A stretch of 11,450 nt of DNA, taken from contig JAGTQN010000053.1 in NCBI GenBank assembly GCA_018396395.1, positions 1 to 11,450 on the forward strand, given 5' to 3'. Shown here in pieces: positions 1 to 7,420 of this stretch; within the stretch, counting starts at the first letter, position 1, and the number at the start of each line of letters is the position of its first letter. The stretch is from Candidatus Bathyarchaeota archaeon. GTDB lineage: Archaea; Thermoproteota; CALKCG01; B24; JAGTQN01. The notes below the pieces were generated by a model that did not search any database, was not told the DNA's origin, and worked only from the letters and a program-made list of their open reading frames with translations. The position numbers and the translations under genes are program-made.

Positions 1-689
1 TGATCCTCGGCTACATTTTTTCTCTTCGGAAGATCGTCGAGTACAATAAGGATGAGGATATTGGAAAAAAAGCTATAGCTATAGCCATAGCTGGAGCTGG
101 AGCTGGAGAACCTCTCCGATCAGCCTTGCTCAATGCTTCACCGATTCTCATATCGATTGTTCTGAACGCCTTAGGGCTTCCTATGGCGATGGCTCTGGTA
201 TTTGGAATTGCTTCCGTTTTCGCCTTAAAGAGGATAGGTTTCAAGGGAATCGTAAGGCTTCTGAAGGAAGGCTTCGATTGGAGACCAGCCTTCGCCATCT
301 TAGGGGTCATGTGCTTCAGGTATATGGTAAGAGAATCTGGAGCTGTTGAGGCACTCCTTCCCTACATCAAGGGCTCAGGGTCCCCTTCAATCATCCTCCT
401 ACTCTTTATAACTTGGATAATAGGCTTTACAACGGCAATGCCTACGGCCGGTGTAGCGATGATTTTTCCTTTGACAATTACAATATTGGGGCAGATGGAT
501 AACATTTTGGCTAGTGCGCTTTACTTGACGATAGTTTTCTCCTATATTATGTCGCCTATGCACTTATGCCTGATCTTAACTCTGGAGTATTATAAGTCCC
601 AATTGCAGAAGGTTTACAGAAGATTGATTCCGGCATGCCTGATTTCATATGGGGTATCCTTAGCTATTATTTGGCTGATACCCCTCTAG
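1..689 (+). CDS. DUF401-family integral membrane protein, C-terminal part (5' truncated by window)
   Basis: The frame is open from base 3 to the TAG at 687-689, giving about 228 visible residues. The N-terminal part lies outside the window, so the TTG at 126 is not the true start. The protein is highly hydrophobic, with several helices separated by short charged loops (RKIVEYNKDED, KGIVRLLKEG, EYYKSQLQKVYRR). The segments GFTTAMPTAGVAMIFPL and SYIMSPMHLCLILTLEYY near the end resemble the conserved C-terminal region of DUF401 membrane proteins (family recognised from memory). Family function is not established; it resembles ion-transporter-like permeases in general build, which is inference. 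A run AIAIAIAGAGAG near visible residues 24-35 is encoded by tandem hexanucleotides. The gene converges on priL across a 108-bp gap. The family assignment is fairly likely; any substrate is unknown. Confidence 0.8.
   Translation, partial: ILGYIFSLRKIVEYNKDEDIGKKAIAIAIAGAGAGEPLRSALLNASPILISIVLNALGLPMAMALVFGIASVFALKRIGFKGIVRLLKEGFDWRPAFAILGVMCFRYMVRESGAVEALLPYIKGSGSPSIILLLFITWIIGFTTAMPTAGVAMIFPLTITILGQMDNILASALYLTIVFSYIMSPMHLCLILTLEYYKSQLQKVYRRLIPACLISYGVSLAIIWLIPL
72..107 (+). repeat. Tandem hexanucleotide array inside the DUF401 gene
   Basis: Six consecutive hexamers lie in frame: GCTATA, GCTATA, GCCATA, then GCTGGA three times. They encode AIAIAIAGAGAG. Because the unit is two codons, expansion or contraction would keep the reading frame and change only the length of a hydrophobic/flexible segment. 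The structure is directly visible; any functional role is inference. Confidence 0.75.
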
Positions 690-698
690 CTAAGGGGT
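680..698 (+). terminator. Hairpin overlapping the DUF401 stop codon
   Basis: ACCCCT (680-685) pairs perfectly with AGGGGT (693-698) around a 7-base loop that contains the TAG stop. A moderately T-rich stretch (TTAATGATTATTTTAGG) follows about 12 bases later. It is a plausible transcript end for the + strand gene facing priL, but the stem is short and the U-tract is interrupted. Confidence 0.35.
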
Positions 699-763
699 TG
701 CTTTAAGGGTTAATGATTATTTTAGGTCTGTATTAGCTCGTCTCTCTGAAAATGTTCTATAAT

Positions 764-807
764 AAAAAGGGAAAAGAAACGATATGCTGCTCGAAGCCTA
801 AGGCTTC
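764..807 (-). terminator. Hairpin plus U-tract terminator of priL
   Basis: On the - strand, GAAGCC-TTA-GGCTTC forms a perfect 6-bp stem (793-807) spanning the priL TAG stop. About 10 bases further the transcript enters a pyrimidine tract, TTTCTTTTCCCTTTTTATT (about 783-765). Archaeal termination depends mainly on such U-rich runs, so this is a good termination candidate between convergent genes. Confidence 0.5.
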
Positions 808-1895
808 CCTTGGGCTTTCTCGAACCCTTCTGCTACGGCTTCCTTAGCCTTCTGCCCCAACCTCAATCTTCTCCTGTATTCAATTATGGGGTGCCTAACT
901 TTTCCACAGAGGGAACCGTTTTCAATGCATAGACCATGGGTTTTCAGAGTCGAGCAACTGGGAGGCGTATACTTGGTTCTTGAACCCCGCCTTCCTGCTA
1001 TATGTTCGACTTGGTAGAGAGTTATGCGCTCATCGGCATCCGCCAGGCCTGTGAAAAGCCTGACAATTTCATCGGAGCCCACTCCTACGGCGAGAAGGAA
1101 GCTCGTTAGCGTGAAGCGCCCCACATGGGATATGGACTTACCAGCCAGAAGGGATTCATAAAGGACCTTGAGGCAGGGGGGAAAGGAGCCGATGATGGCG
1201 ACCTTAGGTAACTCCTCAGCCTTTAAAATGCGCTTCCTCTGACTTAGGAATTCCCCAATTCTCTCTAGCCTTTCCCTCAAGGACTTCGGTAGCTCAAGAT
1301 CCAGCTTAGGTTCGACGATCTTCTCGAATCGATGTCTTATGCCTTCAGTCATGAGGCGCACAAGTTCCTCCTTAGTTAAATGGACAAGGCCTTCGACAAC
1401 AATACGGTTTATGAGCTTCCATTTTTCATCATGAAAGGATGGAGCTACTTTCAGGTAATCCACAAATCCTATTAAGAACTCCATGGATCGGCCGAGGTCA
1501 GCCTTCATGTTAACCTTCCACTTTAAGGCTGTGGAAGCCAGATAGACGATCTTGGAGGGTCCTTCGGAACTTAGAAGTCCCTGAATCCTCCTTGCCTCTG
1601 AAAGGGCAAACCTTCTTTTTAAGAAGGGATCTCCGAGGGCTCGGACTAGAGCCACGGAAACGGGAAAGGAAAGGATCTCAACCTCATAATCCAGATCCTC
1701 CCTGAACTTTGATTCGCCAGATTTTATGGCTTCAAAAATCCTTTCTTCCGCCCTGTTCAGGATGGGGGCGAATTCTGGCTTATCCATATCCCCAAGACTT
1801 AAGCCTATACCCTCCACATATTGGGAGGCCTCCCTCGTAAAGGGATACTTGGCCAAATCAGCCCTTGATAAGAATATGCCTTCCGACGGATTCAA
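798..1895 (-). CDS. priL: DNA primase large subunit PriL (Fe-S subunit)
   Basis: This is the regulatory Fe-S subunit of the archaeal/eukaryotic-type primase; it pairs with catalytic PriS to make RNA/DNA primers at the replication fork. The N-terminal helical domain opens with DLAKYPFTREASQYV (residues 13-27), matching the family's typical KYPF opening. The C-terminal domain holds four cysteines, C241 (SFPPC), C314 (TPPSC), C323 (GLC) and C330, spaced as in the [4Fe-4S] domain of PriL, with the usual HVGRFTLTSFLLAVG segment between the first two. The 365-residue length is normal. The start is a TTG at 1895; an in-frame stop lies just upstream and no ATG or GTG fits, so it is the only reasonable choice. 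It lies 81 bp downstream of lhr with no U-run between, so co-transcription is possible. priS is not in the window. An out-of-frame Shine-Dalgarno plus ATG upstream is discussed in the findings. Confidence 0.93.
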   Translation of the reverse strand: MNPSEGIFLSRADLAKYPFTREASQYVEGIGLSLGDMDKPEFAPILNRAEERIFEAIKSGESKFREDLDYEVEILSFPVSVALVRALGDPFLKRRFALSEARRIQGLLSSEGPSKIVYLASTALKWKVNMKADLGRSMEFLIGFVDYLKVAPSFHDEKWKLINRIVVEGLVHLTKEELVRLMTEGIRHRFEKIVEPKLDLELPKSLRERLERIGEFLSQRKRILKAEELPKVAIIGSFPPCLKVLYESLLAGKSISHVGRFTLTSFLLAVGVGSDEIVRLFTGLADADERITLYQVEHIAGRRGSRTKYTPPSCSTLKTHGLCIENGSLCGKVRHPIIEYRRRLRLGQKAKEAVAEGFEKAQGKP

Positions 1896-1906
1896 GGATG
1901 CCCATA

Positions 1907-1942
1907 TTATAGATCAGGCCTCTTCATGAAAAGCTTTCCTCC
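1907..1942 (-). other. Shine-Dalgarno plus six-codon mini-ORF upstream of priL
   Basis: GGAGG (1942-1938) is followed 10 bases later by ATG AAG AGG CCT GAT CTA TAA (1927-1907), a possible MKRPDL leader. It is not in the priL frame; its TAA lies 11 bases before the priL TTG. It could be a translated leader, a translational-coupling device, or the sign of a small indel separating the true priL start from the gene. A TATA-like TCTATAATA overlaps its end, too close to the TTG to serve a priL transcript that includes that start. Confidence 0.25.
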
Positions 1943-1976
1943 TTCAGGACTTCCGAATAGGATGCCTCTGATCTTT

Positions 1977-4859
1977 TTAAAGGAACCTCTTTCCCATGGC
2001 CTTCTTCTCAGCCTCGATAATGAGCTCGAAAAATCTATCGCTTAATCTTGGCTCCTTCCTAAGGATTTCGGAAGCTTCCGAAACCTCTAGCCTTCGGCCA
2101 GCCAAGGCTAGGGCAGCCAGAAGCCCGTAAGCTTCGATGAGCTTAGCGCTCTCTTGGGCTCTACTCAAAATCCGCCTTTCCTTGGAAGAAAGATTCTTCT
2201 CCCCCTTTTCGAGGATCTTCCGGGCATCCTCTTCAGTCTCGGAAAGGATGCCTAGGGCTTGGGAGCCACAGTTTGGACAGAGGGGCTTAGGGGAAAGATC
2301 CATTATTCTTATGGTCTTCGCGTAAGCGAGGCAGTTCATGCAGACAAAGGTTCGGACTTCACTTAAGAGCCTTACCTTCGCAGATTCTATGAGGACGCGC
2401 CTCATCTTTTCAGGGGGGATGAGGTCCGATTTTCTGGCGATACGCTCGATACCGATATTGGCGATGGGTGTAGGATTTCCCTTAGTTTCTATGACCTTGA
2501 TTTTGATCTTTCCCCTCTGGATGGCTTTTAAGGCTTCGATTGTAGCCTTAAGGTCCATGTCTGTCCTAAGGGTTTCTTTGATGGCCTCCTCGTAGATGAC
2601 TGTTCCCTCGAAGCTCTTCTGTAGCTGCGATAGGCTTACCCTGCTAAAGTCTGCCGAGCGTTTTAAGGCCCCAAACCTCCTTGCCACATGGACAAGGCGG
2701 CGTTTAAAGAGGCCTGTCTTGCTCGTTGCCGTTATCGCTAGTTCTTCAATGGGCATGGAAGGAAGATCCTTAAGGATCCTTTCCACATCCCTAGGAGAAG
2801 CCCTACCTCCAACCTCGATGATGATCCTATAGGGATCCTGCTGGACTCCGATCGTATAGCCGATCCTTTCACTTAGGACATGCCCTATAAGCCTTGCCAA
2901 CGTCCTGTTCACGAGGCTACCGAAGTGGGCATGAATAATGATATAGCCCTGCCATTCTTCGATCGTTATCAACCTATCTGATGGAACGGGAAGCTTGGCC
3001 TCTGCCTGGACAACCGTTTCCCTGAGGGCCCTAGCCAAGTCCCCTTTATCGATGGGATATAGGCTTCCAAGCTTCGATAGGATATCCCCTAGCCCCTTTT
3101 TTCCCTTTATATGCTCAGCCACGAGGCGCCTTATCCTCCCTACCTCCATAGCAACTTCATACGGAACTGGTATTTCCTCCCCTATCCAGCTTGGAATGGC
3201 CCCCGTGGGATCGTCTATGGGCTTCACATATATTCGATCCCCTAGGATGTTCAGAATCTTGTAAGGGCTCCCCCTGAGAATGAACTTCGTTCCAGGTTCC
3301 CCGTACTCGGCTACGAAGGCCTCATCCAAGATTCCCACAGGCATTTCGTTCGTTTCATCGATGACCAAGTACTGCTTTTCATCTGGGATCATGCTTAGCT
3401 TTTCAAAGTAGTACTCGAAAAGCTGTTTGGCCCTCATAGGCCTGAGAATCACTTGGTCCTGAGGGGAGTACCAGGCTAAGCGTGGGTAACGGGAGTGCAT
3501 GTAATGGAGGACCTTTTCCAGATCCTCCTTCCCTAAGCCCTCGTAGGGATAGGCATTTCCGAAGATCTGAAGGACTTCCTCAAGGTACCAGCGCCCCTTC
3601 TGTGTCAGCAAGCCTGCGATCTGATGGCATAGGGCATCATAGGGATGCTCCGGTATTTTTATGGGCTCAAGCTCTTCCCTCTTTGCCCTTCTGGCTATGA
3701 CCATGGCTTCCAGCGTATCGTCCGAGTCCATGGTGATGATGATTCCTTTAGCCGTCCTTCCTATTCTATGACCACTCCGGCCAACCCTCTGGAGAAGCCT
3801 CGTAACCTGCCTAGGGCTCATATACTGGATGCAAAGATCTATACTTCCAACATCGATGCCGAGTTCGAGGCTCGAGGTGCATACAAGCCCCTTCAGCCCT
3901 CCATTCTTCAAGCCCCTTTCGGCGCTCACCCTGGCTGGCTTGGCAAGGCTTCCATGGTGGATACTGACTGGAAAGTTGACATCCCATATTTTGAAGCGGC
4001 TAGCCAAAACCTCGGCTATGGGCCTTGTATTCGTAAAAAGAAGGACCGAGCTGTGCTTTTCGATGAGATCCCTCATGATCCTGAGCCTTGCAGCAACTTC
4101 TGGATGGGTATAAAGCTTGGCAGCCAGCTCGTAATCTTCCAGAGCAGGCTCTGGATAAAGGACCTTGAACTCCATGTTTCTAGCCACGGGAACCCTTATG
4201 ATTTCAACGGAACCCCTTACTCCCACGAGAAACTTTGCGACTCTTTCGGGTGTTCCTATCGTGGCCGAAAGTCCCACGACTTGAAAGTCCCGTCCTGTAA
4301 TCCACCGAAGCCTTTCCAAAGCTAGGGCGAGCTGGCTTCCACGCTTATCCTCGGCTAGCTCATGGCATTCATCTACGATGACCCAGCGAACACTCCTCAA
4401 ATGACGGCGCATCACCCTTCCAGGAAGGATGGCTTGAAGGGTCTCTGGGGTCGTTATTAGGAGATCTGGGGGGCTCCTTGCTTGGAAACCCCTTTCCCTC
4501 GTTTCCGTATCACCGTGGCGCACAGCGATCCTAACATCCAGTTGCTTGCACCACCACTCCAGGCGTTCGAGCATATCCCTATTGAGGGCCCTTAGGGGTG
4601 TGATGTAAAGAACCTTGATCCCTGGAAGCTTTTCTGAAGTCTTCAGAAGGAGGTCTAGGATGGGGAGGAAGGCAGCCTCGGTCTTTCCCGTTCCAGTAGG
4701 AGCTATGAGGAGGACATTCTTTCCTTCAGCTATGAGGGGAATGGCTGCGGCCTGGGGACCTGTGGCACTCTCAAACCCCTTCTTCTGTACGATCGTGCGA
4801 ACGGGTCTCGAAAGGAGAGAAAATACGTCTGCCCGAAGTTGCCCCCCAGCCTCCACCAT
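1977..4859 (-). CDS. lhr: Lhr-type superfamily 2 DEAD/DEAH helicase with C-terminal four-cysteine zinc motif
   Basis: This large ATP-dependent helicase belongs to the Lhr group; archaeal members act in DNA repair and recombination and, for some, on RNA. In 960-residue numbering: Walker A PTGTGKT (54-60), DECH box within VDECHELAEDKRGSQLALAL (162-181), motif III SAT (198-200), LELGIDVGSID (331-341) and motif VI QRVGRSGHR (357-365). The long remainder fits the Lhr-core winged-helix and DEAD-associated domains. Near the end, C840-x2-C843 and C861-x2-C864 form a probable zinc site, as seen in one archaeal Lhr subgroup (from memory). I prefer the ATG at 4859 to the TTG at 4940 because homology starts soon after it and a TATA-like element sits 28 bases upstream; the longer start would translate through that promoter. 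The second acidic-box residue is followed by C rather than the common I (DECH instead of DEIH). priL follows. Confidence 0.93.
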   Translation of the reverse strand: MVEAGGQLRADVFSLLSRPVRTIVQKKGFESATGPQAAAIPLIAEGKNVLLIAPTGTGKTEAAFLPILDLLLKTSEKLPGIKVLYITPLRALNRDMLERLEWWCKQLDVRIAVRHGDTETRERGFQARSPPDLLITTPETLQAILPGRVMRRHLRSVRWVIVDECHELAEDKRGSQLALALERLRWITGRDFQVVGLSATIGTPERVAKFLVGVRGSVEIIRVPVARNMEFKVLYPEPALEDYELAAKLYTHPEVAARLRIMRDLIEKHSSVLLFTNTRPIAEVLASRFKIWDVNFPVSIHHGSLAKPARVSAERGLKNGGLKGLVCTSSLELGIDVGSIDLCIQYMSPRQVTRLLQRVGRSGHRIGRTAKGIIITMDSDDTLEAMVIARRAKREELEPIKIPEHPYDALCHQIAGLLTQKGRWYLEEVLQIFGNAYPYEGLGKEDLEKVLHYMHSRYPRLAWYSPQDQVILRPMRAKQLFEYYFEKLSMIPDEKQYLVIDETNEMPVGILDEAFVAEYGEPGTKFILRGSPYKILNILGDRIYVKPIDDPTGAIPSWIGEEIPVPYEVAMEVGRIRRLVAEHIKGKKGLGDILSKLGSLYPIDKGDLARALRETVVQAEAKLPVPSDRLITIEEWQGYIIIHAHFGSLVNRTLARLIGHVLSERIGYTIGVQQDPYRIIIEVGGRASPRDVERILKDLPSMPIEELAITATSKTGLFKRRLVHVARRFGALKRSADFSRVSLSQLQKSFEGTVIYEEAIKETLRTDMDLKATIEALKAIQRGKIKIKVIETKGNPTPIANIGIERIARKSDLIPPEKMRRVLIESAKVRLLSEVRTFVCMNCLAYAKTIRIMDLSPKPLCPNCGSQALGILSETEEDARKILEKGEKNLSSKERRILSRAQESAKLIEAYGLLAALALAGRRLEVSEASEILRKEPRLSDRFFELIIEAEKKAMGKRFL

Positions 4860-4883
4860 ACAGGCAAAGAATAGATTTCGAGG

Positions 4884-4891
4884 GATAAAAA
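4884..4891 (-). promoter_or_regulatory. Putative TATA box for lhr (leaderless start)
   Basis: On the - strand, TTTTTATC (4891-4884) is centred about 28 bases before the ATG at 4859. Archaeal TATA boxes lie about 26 bases before the transcript start, so transcription would begin within a base or two of the ATG. This supports a leaderless mRNA and the internal ATG as the true start. It is symmetrically flanked (GGAT-AAAA-ATCC on the + strand). Confidence 0.4.
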
Positions 4892-5080
4892 TCCGAGCCC
4901 ATAAGGAAGGGGGCATAGCCTGGGCTTGAATGAAAAACAAAGATCCTAAAGCATGAATTCAGAGCAATGCTTATGGGAAGCCCCTTTCCCGCCTTAGCTT
5001 ACGATAATGCTATTAGATTTTGAAGATAGACTCGAGAAAACTGAAGGAAAGTCTGGGTAGAATAGGCTGGCGGAACCAAG

Positions 5081-5103
5081 CGAGAAGAAGAAAAGAAGCA
5101 ATA
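5081..5103 (-). terminator. U-rich tract downstream of the nucleotidyltransferase gene
   Basis: About 18 bases past the TAA at 5122-5124 the transcript runs into TGCTTCTTTTCTTCTTCTCG (5100-5081). It lacks a clear hairpin but resembles the pyrimidine tracts found after priL and the corrinoid gene in this window, as expected of archaeal termination. The rest of the gap (4941-5080) shows no ORF or RNA gene that I can support. Confidence 0.4.
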
Positions 5104-5121
5104 ATGTTTCGCCACGATCTT

Positions 5122-5835
5122 TTAACTCCGAATGAAACGACGTCTTAAGGCAGGCTTCGTTTCCATAAGCCTCCTTAAGGCCTCCTCGAAGGTTTCATCA
5201 TCATCCATAAGAAGGTTTACGAAGACTCCCGTACGTCCAACCTCATCTCGCCTAGAGAGGACTAGAACCCTCTGTCTTACGATATCAACACTAACGCCTA
5301 TAATCTTTGCAACTTCCTTTTCCCTTCCCTTAACAGGAGATTCTATATGCCCCTCCTTTGTCGGCTGTATAAGGGTTAAGCGCTTCGTGCATCCTGGAAC
5401 CCTTGTCCCATCTTCCAACTCTTTTAAACCGACCATACCCCCGAACTTGTAGAATTCTATTTCAAGGCGCCTGAAGTTCATAAGGGGAAAGGTTACTGAA
5501 GCCCTTTCTTCTGGATCTAAGTATATGTGCGCCTTTGGGGTGTGCCCCGGTGTTGCTTGGGTTATGCGTCTAGAAAAAAACTTGAATCCCCCAAGGTTCA
5601 AGGCGAGTTCAACGATGTGGGAAAATACTGGTCTAAGGAGGATTATGTCTACATCGCTCTTCGCATCCACATCCCCCCTAGCCACGCTTCCATGCACTAC
5701 AGGATCCAAATTCATGGCATGGAGGGCCCTCACGATTTCTAGGGCCCTCTTCCTCAGAAGCCCTAAGCGTTCCCAGTGTTCCGGCGGATAAACAACCTCT
5801 ATTTCATCAGGAAGCCTCGTGGGCTTCTCAGCCAT
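5122..5835 (-). CDS. Nucleotidyltransferase-fold protein (archaeal, uncharacterised)
   Basis: The protein (237 aa) has a polymerase-beta-like nucleotidyltransferase core: HGSVARGD (48-55) followed by SDVDIIL (60-66), giving the GSxxxGD and DxD metal-binding signature with D61 and D63. A third carboxylate could be E125 or E127 in RLEIEFY. The remainder is not a minimal MNT antitoxin: it carries a conserved-looking C-terminal domain (VPGCTKRL, GREKEVAKIIGVSVDIVRQRV, RRDEVGRTGVFVN), similar to an archaeal group of predicted nucleotidyltransferases that I remember as COG1665. The substrate is unknown; transfer to a nucleotide, sugar phosphate, RNA or protein are all open. The ATG at 5835 is preceded by GGTG five bases upstream, a weak ribosome site. 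It sits 23 bp after glmM on the same strand, so the two are probably co-transcribed. No HEPN toxin partner is adjacent, which argues against a toxin-antitoxin role. Confidence 0.82.
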   Translation of the reverse strand: MAEKPTRLPDEIEVVYPPEHWERLGLLRKRALEIVRALHAMNLDPVVHGSVARGDVDAKSDVDIILLRPVFSHIVELALNLGGFKFFSRRITQATPGHTPKAHIYLDPEERASVTFPLMNFRRLEIEFYKFGGMVGLKELEDGTRVPGCTKRLTLIQPTKEGHIESPVKGREKEVAKIIGVSVDIVRQRVLVLSRRDEVGRTGVFVNLLMDDDETFEEALRRLMETKPALRRRFIRS

Positions 5836-5858
5836 AACGACACCCAGCTTTCCGAGGC

Positions 5859-7283
5859 TTAGGAATTGGCGGAGAAGAAGGGAAGGGGTCCTAGCTTGCC
5901 GAGCTTACGGCTGAGGATTTCTAGCACTTCGTTTAAAAGGTCTTTGCAAAGCTCCTCAGCCCTCCGAGGGCCCTCGGCTTCAGCCATAACCCTAAGGATG
6001 GGCTCCGTCCCTGAAGGGCGTACAAGAACCCATTCCTTTTCTCCGATTATCTTAATGCCGTCTGTTAGATCAAGCTTTTCATCCGAATGACCGATCTTTA
6101 AGGCTTCGATGACCTCCCTAGCCTCCCCACTCGAGCAGGGTACCTTGCCCCTCGCCATATAGTAGCGGGGGAAGGATGCGAAAACTTGGGAAGCTGTCCT
6201 TCCCCGAAGGGCTAAGGCTTCGACTATCTTCAGGGCGGCGAGGATTCCATCCCTTGTATAGAGGTGGTCGGGAATGATGACCCCTCCACAACTTCCCTCT
6301 CCTCCCACGATAGCTCCCGTTTCGATCATCTTCTCGACTACGTATGCCTCACCAACCCTCGTCCTTAAGACCTTGGCTCCATGGGACTCTGCAACATCGT
6401 CGAAGACCATGGATGAAGCGACGTTTGTCACAACGATACCCCCCTTCCTCTTTGAAAGGATCTGATCTACGATCAAGGCAAGGGTTAGATCCTCTCCCAG
6501 GACTTCACCTTTCTCGTTTATACATACAAGCCTGTCGGCATCACAGTCGTGGGCGAAGCCTATGTCTGCCCCAAGGCTTACAACCTTTTTGGCGAGATCC
6601 GAGAGGCTTTCCCTCGTGGGTTCTATGGGTCTTCGAAACCTTCCATCGATTTCCACGTTTAGCGGGAAAACCTGGCATCCCGAGTCTTCGAGGGCCTTTG
6701 GAGTTACAAGGCTTCCAGCACCGTTTCCCGCATCAATGACTGCGAAAAGACGGGCTTTCCTTATGGCTTCAACATCGACGAGGCTTATCAAAGCCTTCCT
6801 GTAATCATCTAGAAGGCTTAGATCGTGGGCTTTTCCCAAACTCGTCCAAGGGACTTCTTTGAAGGAATCCAATACGTAGAGATTCCTTAACTCAGAAATC
6901 TGGGCCTCATTCAAGGCAATGCCCCCTGGACCGAGGAACTTTAGGGCATTCCAAGAGGGTGGATTATGACTGGCCGATACAATGATGCCACCCACAGCCC
7001 CCATTTTTTTGACGGCAAAGGCAATCGCAGGACTAGGAGCGATTCCGAGGATCGATACGTCATGTCCAGTAGACATCAAACCTGCAGCGGCAAGCCTTTG
7101 AATCATCTCCCCACTAGGACGCGTATCCCTTCCAAGGACAACGGTTCCTGGGGGAATCATACTACCAAAACAGAGGGAAAGCCTTAGGGCCTCCTCTGGT
7201 CCTAAACCCTCCCCTACTATTCCCCTCACTCCGGAGGGGGAGAAGATTAGGGAATTTTTCGCGAAGTTATTCTGAGCATTCAA
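5859..7283 (-). CDS. glmM: Phosphoglucosamine mutase / phosphomannomutase family protein
   Basis: This alpha-D-phosphohexomutase interconverts hexose 6- and 1-phosphates; archaeal members often act on glucosamine and mannose phosphates, feeding UDP-GlcNAc and GDP-mannose synthesis. In 474-residue numbering: FSPSGVRGIVGEG (14-26), catalytic phosphoserine S105 in VSASHNPPSWNALK, metal loop D246-C-D-A-D250-R251, sugar-binding GGEGSCGG (327-334) and phosphate-binding RPSGTEP (422-428). All four domains are present, and the length is slightly above usual. The metal loop is DCDADR where DGDADR is usual. The open frame runs on to 7457, but that extension (poly-Phe, Pro/Ser-rich) is not like the family. 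The TTG at 7283 lies about 15 residues before the SGVRG motif and is the only start codon nearby; TCCTCC precedes it. A nucleotidyltransferase follows in the same probable operon. Which sugar it prefers cannot be read from the sequence. Confidence 0.92.
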   Translation of the reverse strand: MNAQNNFAKNSLIFSPSGVRGIVGEGLGPEEALRLSLCFGSMIPPGTVVLGRDTRPSGEMIQRLAAAGLMSTGHDVSILGIAPSPAIAFAVKKMGAVGGIIVSASHNPPSWNALKFLGPGGIALNEAQISELRNLYVLDSFKEVPWTSLGKAHDLSLLDDYRKALISLVDVEAIRKARLFAVIDAGNGAGSLVTPKALEDSGCQVFPLNVEIDGRFRRPIEPTRESLSDLAKKVVSLGADIGFAHDCDADRLVCINEKGEVLGEDLTLALIVDQILSKRKGGIVVTNVASSMVFDDVAESHGAKVLRTRVGEAYVVEKMIETGAIVGGEGSCGGVIIPDHLYTRDGILAALKIVEALALRGRTASQVFASFPRYYMARGKVPCSSGEAREVIEALKIGHSDEKLDLTDGIKIIGEKEWVLVRPSGTEPILRVMAEAEGPRRAEELCKDLLNEVLEILSRKLGKLGPLPFFSANS

Positions 7284-7315
7284 GGAGGATACGATATAGG
7301 ATGGCCTTCTCCAGC

Positions 7316-7323
7316 CAATTAAA
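7316..7323 (-). promoter_or_regulatory. Putative TATA-like element for glmM
   Basis: CTTTAATT on the - strand lies about 36 bases before the TTG start at 7283, which would give a leader of roughly 10 bases. A second AT-rich candidate, CTATATCG (about 7300-7293), is too close unless the start is elsewhere. It is a weak call. Confidence 0.25.
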
Positions 7324-7420
7324 GTTAAGGTGGTACAAATCGGGGAAGGTTGGGATTGGAGTGAAAGTCTCAGGAACAAAAGAAAAGTGGGGGCAGGGAA
7401 TGGTATCTTCCGGAAATGAG

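Noticed and set aside
3645..4325. 226-codon open frame on the + strand opposite lhr
   Set aside because: It lies wholly within the strongly supported helicase motif region on the other strand, and its translation has no recognisable domain or membrane pattern. It is a shadow of GC- and codon-biased coding sequence.
4860..4940. 27-residue N-terminal extension of Lhr starting at a TTG, looking like a weak signal sequence
   Set aside because: A TATA element lies inside it with ideal spacing to the ATG at 4859, and helicases of this family are cytoplasmic.
4941..5080. Structural RNA or origin-like repeats between lhr and the nucleotidyltransferase gene
   Set aside because: Only a 5-bp GGGAA/TTCCC hairpin and scattered AT runs; no repeated origin boxes and no conserved RNA motif.
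5122..5835. MNT-type antitoxin of a HEPN/MNT toxin-antitoxin pair
   Set aside because: The protein is about twice the length of a minimal MNT antitoxin, has an extra C-terminal domain, and no HEPN-like ORF is adjacent.
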